Positions 25,504 through 36,800 of a stretch of DNA of 64,000 bases are shown here, piece after piece. Made by a program: the position numbers and the translations under genes. This DNA is from Rotaria macrura (lineage: Eukaryota; Rotifera; Eurotatoria; Philodinida; Philodinidae): assembly GCA_900239685.1 (NCBI GenBank), contig OENT01000724.1, positions 1 through 64,000 of the forward strand, read 5' to 3'. Position 1 is the first letter of the stretch, and the number at the start of each line of letters is the position of its first letter. The notes beneath the pieces were generated by a model that worked only from the letters and a program-made list of their open reading frames with translations, was not told where the DNA came from and ran no database searches.

Positions 25504-25864
25504 TCAAATAGTTCCAGAATCTAAACCAATAACTGTGATAAGAAAAAGAAACATGGCTTTAATTTTACTAATGCACATATAGCACCTTTACGCTGCATTC
25601 TTTTCTTTGTTTGTTGTTCGCGACGTAAATCTCTTATTTTTACCTGCAAACTACAATTGAAAGAAGCATTAGAATAATTGATTTATTCCTCTAGTTTCCA
25701 TAGAAATATGTTAAGTGACCTTTTATGTTTGTGACTAAGATCTGTCAAGTATACTCATAAAACGCTGACTTGTTACTTATATTCACTAAGTTTTCGAAAA
25801 TGTAGTTAAGTTCACCTAATTCTATGTTTGCAGCATCATCGACGTACATATCATCAAATTTCAT
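25504..25864 (-). CDS. Tentative 54-aa small protein, three exons
   Basis: Three minus-strand segments, 25864–25787, 25643–25586 and 25532–25504, join across GT–AG introns in phase to a 54-codon ORF. It starts MKFDDMYVDDAANIELGEL, has a charged helix (VKIRDLRREQQTKKRMQRK) and ends VIGLDSGTI. The middle exon is highly protein-like in codon use. Helix heptads suggest a short coiled coil. I do not recognise the family. No AATAAA is obvious immediately downstream and no transcript evidence is available, so this may be part of a longer gene or a chance chain. Confidence 0.4.
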
Positions 25865-26872
25865 TTTCCAATATTAATACATACCATCGAAATGAGTCTT
25901 TTTGTTCACTAGCATCGGTCGTATACGATCGCACAATATTTCTTGATTGAGACTACTTTACTTAAATTACAATACTAGTGAATTACATTTTGATGATTTA
26001 TTCATCATAAGACATATCAGTTCGGTTTCTATTCAAAACTATTTATTTAACAATTACGATCGAGTACCGAAGTATTTCTATAGGAAGCAAATCTTATCCT
26101 TGCATTCTTTATAGTAGAAAAAGAAATCTTCATACGAATAAATCAACATCATTCAAAGAAGACTTTTCGAATAATGTAAACAGAAATGAACGTGAGAAAC
26201 TTTAAGGCTTTGGATATGTATGTGCTTTATTGTGGAAAAGAGCTTAACTATGTTCAGTAATTAGTTGAATATGATTTAATATCGATAAAATTCTTCAAGA
26301 TACATTTTAATCGGTTCGCTTTTGAATATATTTAAAATTCATGCCATTGAAATAGAGCTTAGACAATAATTTAATTGTGCGCATATCATTTCATATGTGA
26401 GAAACATGAAACGAAATGGCCGAAAAAAACACTTTGTAACTCGTTCGATTAATTTCTTTTGTCCATTTAAATAGACTTTCAATCGAATGAATAGATGTAT
26501 GATAAGAATAAAGAAAATGATTTAGTGCATACTGTTACTAGAAAAAATACTTCTTGAAGCGTGTCGTAATATGTAACAAATTAATCTTGTCTAGCTGATA
26601 AAGTACCATCAGAATCTAACGAGAGGTATCGAGCAATTTTTTTCTTGCTGTTTTAAAACATTGTCAAAGTTGGACGATCGAAGGGCTTTTATTTTCAATA
26701 AGGTCAATAATCCATGAAAATAGATGTCGAGTATATATAATTGAATTAATTATATATGAAGGAAATTTAGTAAATACAACACATAAAATTAATAAATTCA
26801 GTTTTTGCACCTAAGATAATTTATTTTGATGAATATAAGAAAAAAAGTATGAAGGACTGAAAATATTGAATA
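25865..26872. other. Intergenic, no supported gene
   Basis: About 1 kb of AT-rich sequence between two tentative small minus-strand genes. A minus-strand AATAAA near 26816–26822 lies about 55 nt beyond the stop at 26873 and could be the polyadenylation signal of that gene. Nothing else stands out. Confidence 0.4.
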
Positions 26873-27265
26873 TTACGTTCTATTTTCATTGGTGTTATCA
26901 TTGTCATAATCAAGATCTTGATCTAGGCGTAATTCAATGGAGTCGTTTTCACAAAAATTTGAAGCTATCATAGAAGATATATCTGATTTAATTAATTCTT
27001 CATCGTCATCATCATCCAATGGTAACATGGTTGATGGATGTTGGTGATTGCTAGTAAGGTCGATTTTTGAAAATGAATTGACATGAATTGTTAAATATAA
27101 ATTTGTTTCATTATTCGTATGATCATTTGCATGCTGATTAATTTTTGGTTTAGTTTGTAACCTATGTGTGATAAGACCAATGAATTTGGAAAAAGTTAGA
27201 CTAATCACTAAAAATAGCATGCGAATAAACGGAATCGAATAGATCGACAGGTTGTTAAGAAACAT
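26873..27265 (-). CDS. Tentative small single-pass membrane protein with acidic tail, 130 aa
   Basis: Uninterrupted minus-strand frame from ATG 27265 to TAG 26873. Residues about 12–34 are hydrophobic (FIRMLFLVISLTFSKFIGLI), a likely signal or membrane segment. A polar region follows (QHANDHTNNETNLYL) and then an acidic tail with DDDDDEEL and DQDLDYDNDNTNE. No known domain is seen. The location between the polycystin cluster and the 54-aa gene gives no functional clue. Support is limited to frame length, an ordered hydrophobic-to-acidic layout and a downstream AATAAA near 26818. It could be a real lineage-specific gene or a chance ORF. Confidence 0.4.
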   Translation of the reverse strand: MFLNNLSIYSIPFIRMLFLVISLTFSKFIGLITHRLQTKPKINQHANDHTNNETNLYLTIHVNSFSKIDLTSNHQHPSTMLPLDDDDDEELIKSDISSMIASNFCENDSIELRLDQDLDYDNDNTNENRT

Positions 27266-27568
27266 GTTTTGACAAATGAATGTCTCTCAAATCAATACAC
27301 ATCGAACAGAAATAAAAAGAAAAAGAAAAAGCAACGAAAGAAACAAACGATCATACACAAAGTATGAGTAACCAACGAACGTCACCTTCTTTTTTTCTTT
27401 GTATATAGATAACTATTATCACGTTTTACCGACGTAATAAAGTATACACAGAGTCAAACGAATAGTTACACATACACAATATTATGAGAGCGAGGTGAAC
27501 AAAATTTTATAACTTTGTTTTTGATTACTGACAAATGATTTGACTTCATCGAGTTATTTTGTTATTCG
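27266..27568. other. Intergenic 3' region of the downstream polycystin gene
   Basis: About 0.3 kb of AT-rich sequence between the stop of the shorter PKD2 paralogue and the small membrane-protein gene. Lys/Arg-type AAAG runs near 27315 are low complexity. No gene seen. Confidence 0.4.
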
Positions 27569-30500
27569 CTAGGTTCTTTTTGCGTTTTGACGAACATCAA
27601 GATCAATGAGAGTTTCTTCTATTTTATTGATAAAGTATGCTATTTTAGTTTCGATTTCATTAACATTTTCATCAAGCTGAAGATATTCTTCATATGAAAC
27701 CTTCTTGAAAATATCTAAATAATCATGCATGGAATAGTTTGTATTTTTAATTCAATAAAACTATCATGTCAAAGCATTATCTAGCGTGTTTTTACATGAC
27801 TGAAAATTGGATTTCGTTTTAAAAGCGAATATACAACGATTTCAGTAGATTTTCTATTTTTAAACGTACTATAGCGTATCAAGTTCTTAAATTCTTCTAT
27901 CCATACTAAGCAAATATAAACCATGGTTACGATTCAAAATAGAAAATATTATCAATACTTTATCCAATCAAGGACGAAAATTTTAAATTGCATTTTTTTA
28001 AGAGTAAAAGAAAAATGTGTGTTCATATTTTTCAAATGAAAACAATAGTATAATCAATTCTCAAGGAATACATTATCATCTTTCCTCGGTTGAATTTAGC
28101 GAATGAGTTCAAATTTCTCTATTTTAACCTGTCAGTCATTTATTACTCTGAACTCAGAATTGCCGTATGTTAAAAATAGAAGTATTTTTTAATTGCACAT
28201 TCATCATATGTCTTACATCAAAACATGTCGAATAATATAACAATTACAATGTCATAATTACCTGCATTGGTTTCGTCGTTACTAAACAAAAAAATAAATA
28301 ACATCAACCAAAACAAAAGAACGTTCCAAAGTTAGTAACGCAAGTATTTTTAGTTCTCTATAGAAAAAGATTGAAGAAAACTGTGTTTCTATGGATTTTG
28401 ATAGCATTAACAATACTCAATATTTTTACGATTTTTTTATTATTCATCTATAAATCTAAAAGCAGTAATAAAGTTTTAGTACGAGTCTTTTTTATGACAA
28501 TATACTAGGTAAGCTAGGGTGACAAAAGTTTCTTCGATCGGCATCCTTAATTGCATCTATGCACTTTTTCTTTACAGTAAGTTTCTTTTTATTTAAATAT
28601 TTGAATCGACCTGTCTTCACATATTCTATTTTTATTCGTTCCATAAATACAAGACAAGGATATGTGATTATATCAACAACAAAGATATGATGACGAGTTT
28701 TTTCCTGATTATTTCGACTGAAGAACAAATCATATGTTACTAGATGCAAAACATTGACTTAAATATCATAGTCGTGCACTTCTGCATGTGCATGTTTTTA
28801 GTTGCGTATATGAATGGAAGAGAGAGAAGATAAATGCAATAAAGATACAATTCACTCTCAGTAAAGTGGTAGCAAATTCAGGAGAAAAGCCTCTTTTCAA
28901 AACCTATCTAGTCTAATACGAGCAACAGTACAATCAAATGAAGAATATTTTTACTAGTAGAAAATTTTCTTTAGCTTTGTATCATAGTAATGATCCTAGA
29001 TGTATACCGTTAGTATATCTTACTTTTGATTAAGCTTCATGTTTCCTGTTTCTAAGTCCTGTTTCATTAAATTTTGCTCTTCTTCATCTAAATTTCCATC
29101 CTTATTAGTATCATATTGATTAATTATTTTTTTAATTTCATCATCAGTATAACCACGAATCTTGAAAAGCAATAAAGTTTTTAGGAAATATTATATTCAC
29201 TTATGGAGATATTACCTTGAGATTCGTTTCGAAATCAGTCGATTTATTTTTCCATAGTAATTTATGAAAATTCACTGAAAAAAGTTTTATTTTCAATGTT
29301 TGCAATGTTTTATCTGATATAACTCGTGAATATGTTTCATTGATGATGGCTAAAAACATATTTAACAAAACAAAATAGACGAAATAGATATATGAAAATA
29401 GAAATAATGGTCCAATAATATGACCAATTTTTCTCATTGCATAAAGATCAAAATCTCCCAACATCATTCTAAATAGAGTAAAGCTAAAATAAACGATTGT
29501 AGAATATTGTCATCACAGAAATATAATTAGAAAGAAAGAAAACAAATAAAAATTTACATTGATGTACGAAATGATCTCCATTCTATTAAATATCTACCAA
29601 ATAAGATCCAACCGAGTTGTGTATAGGAAAGAAAAATAATTACGAAAATCGATGAAAATGCAAAAATTTCATTTAAACTAGATGATATTGTTTTGTTAAG
29701 TAGAAGCATTGTTTTATTTATATTTAAATACTTAAAACTTTTCAACCATGTTATTGCTAGCGTAACGCCTAAGTAAAAGTCGGAATTAATTTTCAATGTA
29801 AATAATTCTTCGAAATTCGGATAATTGTTTTCAATTTTTAATAATACTCCAAGAGATTTTGTTGTAGACAAATGATTTGATACTTCATATAGAATGCTTA
29901 TGAATGAAAAAATGATTGAAATAAAATTTATTATATTCCATAAATTGAATAAAAATAAATATTTTTCATTAGAAATCTTCAAATATAAATATTATGGTTT
30001 TTTTTTTGTTCTAGAAAACTTCACAATTCACTTTACTTCAATGATACATTCGATTGTTTGAATGATAACAATAAGAACAAATATTATTTCACAAACAAGA
30101 GTCACATAATCAATCGACGACATGTACTAAAATAGCATATATTTCCTTCAAATTGACTTTTGTCTTGTCGAAATTTAGATTTACATGAAATTCTAACGAA
30201 AATCAATCAGTTTTATCATCCACGTACGCAGTTTGAAGCAGAGAATGATTTTATAAATCACAGTAGCTAGCAGCCACAATCAAGTTTTGTACATGACACA
30301 TATCAAATCGTTACTTTATAATTCTTGTTTACTTCGAGAAATAGATTCGACTCGAACATTTCATATTTATACAAACTGTCCATTCAATGTTTTACATGTT
30401 GCACATGATTGATAGAAGGCCTGGTTGAGAATTTAAAAAAAACTGATGCTCTGTTATAAACATAGAAAGTTTTAACTACTTTTGCGGGATTTACAAAAAT

Positions 30501-33500
30501 CCAAAATACATTCTGATTGATTGTAAAAATCGGAAATATTTTTTTAGAGGCTTCCGTACATTTTCTTTTGAAGCCTTCTAAAAGGTTTGAATTTCGTTTT
30601 TGACATATTATAGTCATGTATTGTTTTTGTTGTCGATTGTGTGATTCTCGATTAAGCGATGCGTGTGTAGGAGTAAGCATGCAAAATCTCAATCATCCCC
30701 CATTCAGAAATCTTACGTTATCTTAAGCACTCATTTTATGAGCAACATTCATGATCATTGTCTTTCTATTTTCATAGACTATTTCATAAAAGAACTAGTC
30801 TGTATTATACCCTTATACAGATTGAACAAACGAAAGTAGAATGATTCATTGATGCCGACTGTAGGAATCATGCAAACTCCAGATAAATCACACATCTCGA
30901 TCCAACTAATAATGTAAGGCATTGCAAATCAGAAAAAAAAGGATTTTCTATTAGCTGTGTAAACTGCATATTGAATCTCAATTAAAAACTACATATCTTA
31001 GACTCAAAACTTGCACAACTGTTGGGAATGTGTTAACAATGAAGAAGAAGAAGAAGAAGAAAAAAGCATCTGAAAATTCATCTATTTACAATAGTCTAGA
31101 TTGATTATTTCGTTCACTACTTACACGAACCAATTGAACTGCTCGTATATATGCCGAAGTAATAGCACCACCTACATAATGATGAAATATTTTTCATTAT
31201 AAATATGAGCACGAAGTATTTACGTACCCGATGATGGATATTCTGCAAGAAGACTAAAAGAAATATGTTAAGTGTAACAATTCATATTTTATCTCACCGA
31301 ATATGACAAAATAAGTTGATATTTGGATTAAAAGCAATAACATCAAAAAATATTGCTCGTGTACCTCGATTAATCCATGCGTTTATTTCTAATTCTCGAA
31401 GAATTTCCATAGTTGTGTTAGCACTGTAAAATTTAGAAAAACATTCTTCAAAAATTTTCCATCATATTACATCGTACTCTCGAGTAAACAATTGTACATA
31501 ACCACCATCACCGTATGTGGATACGATACCCGTATGCAAATTAGCTTTTGTGATTTGAGCCGAAGTATAATTCCAACTGTAAATATATAGTTTTCATATA
31601 TAATTGAAGAAGAATAGTAGAACATACGCATTCGAAGTTCGAACATTTAATGAATTATTACCATACGCTGCTCGATCTTCTTGATCCGTCGTGTATTCTG
31701 CATGGCATACTTGAGTAAAATTTCGTTTTAAGAATTCTTTATGGAGTTCACAAGAATTAGGTTTAATCTTAAATATTAATTTCATCGACACAGGGGGGCA
31801 AATAAGTACAGATATATATATAAACGTGCATAGATCAATTTACTCGAATTTGCCTTAATCGAGCGACTCCTATAGTTAATAGAGAATGTTTTTATCACTG
31901 AAATCTTAAAAATAATATTTTCTTTGTCTTATTACCAAGGATTTTATTTTCATTATATATGTAACCATACTTAGTTTTGGATGTTTTCATCGCGGCAACA
32001 TCAAATGTATACAAGCGTGTGAAAATAGGTCCTCGTAATACCTGCGACAAAAAGGAATATCTCCAAGCCGACATATTTTATTTAATGAATAAAAGTCGAC
32101 CTTCCAAAAATCTTCACCACCACTTTTTGCAACATCACTAAATGTATTTCCATCGTTTGTTTTTGACATAAAAAATGCTTCTCTGAACATATCTGTAAAT
32201 TCATATGTTCCATCGTTGGTTCTAGTATAACTGACTGATTGAGAAAAATTCGAATTTTAATCAAGTATACAAATACATTTCAAAAACAAAAAACTTAACA
32301 AAGAAATAATCTCCTCAAGTGATTTGACTTCATTCTACTCAAAGATGATATACACTAGGCAATCTGAATTCATAATAACCTAGTTGATAAATGTGAATGT
32401 TTCACATCTTGAGTTTTTATTTGAACAAACCATTTTCTCTGTCAAATTGTGTATCGCACTAAAGTTTCTATTCGTTGAAAATCTACAAGATTTTCAACAC
32501 AAAGGTGTGTAACATCTACAAAATATTAGACTTTTTTATAAGATAGTAAGTAGGCATAGCAAGGCACAATAGTTCAATTAGAAGTTCGAGGTATGGGCAA
32601 CAATGGAAAATGTAACTTCTTTCGTTGATTTCATTCTGAAATATATTCTTCTAAAGAAATAATCCAGTACAATGGACATTACTCTTGCCGATTAGTTGAT
32701 CGTGTCAGACCTCAATCGAATCTATTCATTGTTGAAATACTATCATGTTGGATAACATCCGACAGGAGCTATGTGTTCTCTTGAGGACAGTACTGCATGA
32801 TTAGATGTCTAGACCAATAGATATAAACAGTTAATTTATATTTCATTAAATGTTTCATTGGTTATATCAATCATTAGTAAATACCAAGAGAAATAGAAAA
32901 GCAAGTATATAAAAATAATAATGCTTCATTTATTATAATTCAAGGTTGAACTATATCCATCATTTTAAAATTGATTTGTCGATCAATTATAGTCATTGAC
33001 TTAGTTTCTTTTTCTTTATTGTATTTCTATTTTTCTAAATTCAAATTCATATTTCGTGAAAAGTTACTATGTACCAATGATGAAATTACGCTTTCAACTC
33101 TATGTAAAATAGGACTCGGATGAACAGAAAAGAAATGATGAAAATGTATGTATGCTCTTTTAATACAATCATTTTTCGTTTATAATTTTTTAAATAGATT
33201 CTAGCATATACATGTGACGAAGAAAACATATGTATCCGACATTCATTCCCAATAGTCAACAGATGGCTTTTGAATATTTTATCAAAAACGACAACATTCT
33301 CTATTTCATTATTCATCGTTTCTTATTGAGATTGAAAGTCTACCTAACAGAAAATAAATTCTAATTTCAAAACAAATCGTGAAACTTAATTTACATTCTA
33401 TCGAAACAGTCGATTAGTTATCAACGTACTTGTACAAATAATGATAAGACATGAACCATAAAGAATGATTTCTCGTATTGATATAGAATTATTCTCTTCG

Positions 33501-33649
33501 ACGTTTATTGTTTTCGATTTAACTTAAATAAAGGATTTTTTATCATAGTATTGCAATTTATGTATATTCTCACTAGTTGACTGAATTGTCGATGAAGTTG
33601 AATTCGAATCTATGGTAACAAATGATGTTTGCGATTGATTCTTTTTCAT
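27569..33649 (-). CDS. PKD2: Polycystin-2-like cation channel, short paralogue (PKD2-A), 650 aa
   Basis: Sixteen minus-strand exons join in phase: 33649–33574, 33522–33430, 32234–32101, 32041–31936, 31869–31844, 31767–31628, 31576–31478, 31423–31298, 31253–31228, 31171–31125, 30126–30037, 29976–29558, 29483–29216, 29160–29024, 28281–28262 and 27714–27569. The cytosolic N terminus is very short. TM1 (IREIILYGSCLIIICT) is followed by the extracellular polycystin (TOP) domain with its WINRGTRAIFFDVIAFNPN signature, then TM2–TM6 and the pore with filter LGD (about 469–471). The C-terminal tail has one canonical EF-hand (DTNKDGNLDEEE, about 567–578) and a coiled coil (VSYEEYLQLDENVNEIETK) that ends almost at once. 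TRPP2 channels conduct cations in cilia and ER; the role here is inferred. It lacks the first EF-hand region and the tail beyond the coiled coil seen in the upstream paralogue. One donor (GTCGAC at 32100) is non-consensus. Confidence 0.9.
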
Positions 33650-33857
33650 TCTTAATAAGTTAATTTAATTAACGCGCGAAGATAATGGAGTTTATTTCAA
33701 GAGTACACCGCCAAAACAAGACCACAAAAAGCTTATTATTCTTTGATTAAGATAAATAAATAAAATAGATAAGTATACGTTTAAAGTCTGTCAAGAAAAA
33801 CAGATCTCATGAAAAGACTAGACAATAATCACAATAAAAGACTTTTAGTGTGTCAAT
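33650..33857 (-). other. 208-bp spacer between the two polycystin genes
   Basis: Only 208 bp separate the TAA of the upstream paralogue (33858) from the ATG of the downstream one (33649), both on the minus strand. The spacer contains an AATAAA (ttgaaataaactcc, about 33690–33700). It ends ttaacttattaag directly before aATG, an AG acceptor-like junction, though with a poor pyrimidine tract. There is little room for an independent promoter. The arrangement is what a spliced-leader operon would show; read-through or an internal promoter are alternatives. Confidence 0.5.
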
Positions 33858-36800
33858 TTAATTTTGATTCATTTTCATTCCACTCAACGGTCTTGAGCGT
33901 TCGGTTCCATCTTTTCCTTTGTGTAACGATGTTTGACTTTGAGGACGAAATGTTGTTGGTGGTGAATTAGTCGTTCCCGAAAGTAAACTTCGCATGGGTG
34001 TTTGCCGATCCGAATTATTTCCTTCAAGTTCATTACGAATCATTTTTTCCAAACGTTCATGTCTATCTTCTGCATTCAAGTGATTATCCTAGAAAGAAGC
34101 ATATGATTTCTTGTGCTCGTTTGTTTTATTTTTCCGAATATATGCATCATTTACTTCAGAAGTATTATTCAAAATTCTTGTTAAAGCTTCACGTCGTTTT
34201 ATTCTACTCTTTTCCAATGCTTCCAACTTTGTCAAAACATCATCGATCTATGTGATCGAAAGAAGAAAAAAACAAATAAACGAAACAGAACATGTTGATT
34301 TTAGTTTGTTTATTTAATAAAAAAAAAGAAAAGAAATCCTTACTCTAGAAACAATATTTCCAATGGAATATTCCATTCGATCAATACGTCGTACTACAAT
34401 GGTAAATTCATCATATGTTATACTGTTAGAAGTGTCAGTGTGATTTTCATTTGAATCTTTCGAATTGATATTTCTAAATGATCAAAATTTATGATTGAAT
34501 TTCATTTTGAAGTACTGTGCTTTCTCATTTACTTTGCACCCTGTGGTTGTTTTTTAAAATCTTTAATATCGTTATTTAAATTATTTTCTAATGCATCAAG
34601 ATCAGATTGAAAATGAACTTGTTCACCATCACGAAGTACTCGATCACCATCAACATCGTATCGTGAAAAAACATTTTCGATTTCAATATCAGTATATCCA
34701 CGAGCTTTTAAATCTTGACGCCATTCATCGAACTAAACGTCAACGTATTGCTTCTTATAGTGTTTTCTATTTCATATTTATTGTACGTACTTCAATAATT
34801 CCATCTTTGTTCAGATCAGCACTTTTCAATGCATTCTTTATATCAATGATGCGCTATAGGAACAAAAAGAACACGACACGTATTCAAACAAGAATATAAC
34901 AATGACAAAAATAGTTACATCACGTTTCAGATTCAGACGATCGAGCATTTTTTCATACGATTTTTTAAAGTAATCACCCAACTCAAATTCAGATTCTTGT
35001 GTTGATAAATCACTTTTGACTTCTGAATATGTATCGTTAATGATAGCCAAAAACATATTCAATAATACGAAAAAGACAAAGAAGACATATGTCAAAAAGA
35101 ATAATGGACCAAGAATACGATGTGCCTCCAGAATAGCTTAACGACAAAAAAAATTACAAATAAAAACAAATTATCAATCAGATCAAATAAGAAGAAGACA
35201 AAAAGTAAATCTATTTTACCATCAAAGTCGAAATCTCCCAGAATAATACGAAAGAGTGTAAAACTAAAATAAATTTTGAGATGATTCGAAATTTCTATCA
35301 TTTCAATAAATGTCTTTTAATACTTACATAGATATGGCAAATGTTTTATAATCATCAACCATCGTACCAAATAAAAGATAGCCCAATTGTGCATATGCCA
35401 AAAACACAATCATGAACATAACACTGAAGCCCAATACATCTTTCGCACAACGTGACAATGTAGTAGATAATTGTGTCATTGTTTTATTGAATGATACATA
35501 TTTGAAGATCTAGATACAGATTAATTCATTTTGACAATATTTTACATTGAATATTGAACTAAGTCTTGAATCAAAACTGTAGTAAGCACATTCATACGAA
35601 AATTGATCCGGGTCATGGTGTAGATCAATTTCATTTGATCATGATCTAGCCTAGATTGATGACGATGTTCACTTCACTTATTGATTGAAGTTTAAACGAA
35701 ACTATTTATGTGATATTAGACTTGATGGTATCAAGTCATTCAAAAATAAATGCTAATTTTTAACTGACAAAACCTTAAATATTCCAAAGTTTTGGCTTCA
35801 TCACATAATCTATCGCCCGAAATACTTACATAATTGACCTTCGAACCAAACGTTTGAAGAATATATCTTTCTACAAATCTCTTAGATTGATTTCGTTGTT
35901 CTTATTCTGAGAAAAAATAATATAGTAATCAGTGATTTTTTTTGTCAAGTTTACAAATTTCAACGTAGTTGATGTTCTTCTTTTCGGACGAATGATGCGT
36001 ATCAAACAGTGTATATCATTAAGATTTGTCTTTGAGTAAGATTTCCAGTCGTGAGTTTTATTTGCAAGATACTACAGAAGTGCACAATTTTCTTACTAAT
36101 AAGATTTGAGATCTAACTATACTTTCTGGTAGTTATAGTTCATTTGAATTCATATAATGGCCTTAGGCATATAACTTAGACGTCACTTATCAGCTAAAAT
36201 ATTTCTTATGTTAGATCAAATGCATCATGAGCATTTTTGTTTAATAAATGGCACAGTATCTTCTCCGATGTATTCAATGTACGTGCGCTGCTGTAACTTA
36301 ATCTAATATGATTAGTAACGATTGACACTAGACAGTACGAACAATTTGAATATGATAACACAATCGTATTCCCACATAAATCGTTGTCTTCTAACTTCAA
36401 TTAAGATTATTTTGAATCTATGCGGGGGAAAAGAAAGTGTACCTTAGTCAAAGTAAACAAACAATCGACAGTTGACTATGATAGATCAATTTAAATAGGA
36501 ATGTTTGATTGAAACGATAGCGATGAGTAGACATACAAATACATGGAACATGTGTTATATTCAACAGTTATTGAATATTATCTTAACTGAAATTCAATGT
36601 GCTTTCAGAATCATTGTTGTATGTTTAAAAAAATCAATTAGAGAGTTACCGATAAATTTGTCATTTTTTAGATGATTGAATACTTTCGCAATGTACATTT
36701 GATATATTCAGCTAAGTCTATGTAAATCTGAAAGAATCGGCTCAAGTTCATATCAGATTAAATGATTTTCTAACAGAAAGTATCTGATTACGAGTTTTTC

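Noticed and set aside
28492-28749. 85-codon minus-strand ORF in PKD2-A
   Set aside because: Intronic; phase is satisfied by the 20-nt exon at 28281–28262 instead.
30384-30692. 102-codon minus-strand ORF
   Set aside because: Within the ~1-kb intron of PKD2-A (31124–30127); no domain and not needed for the reading frame.
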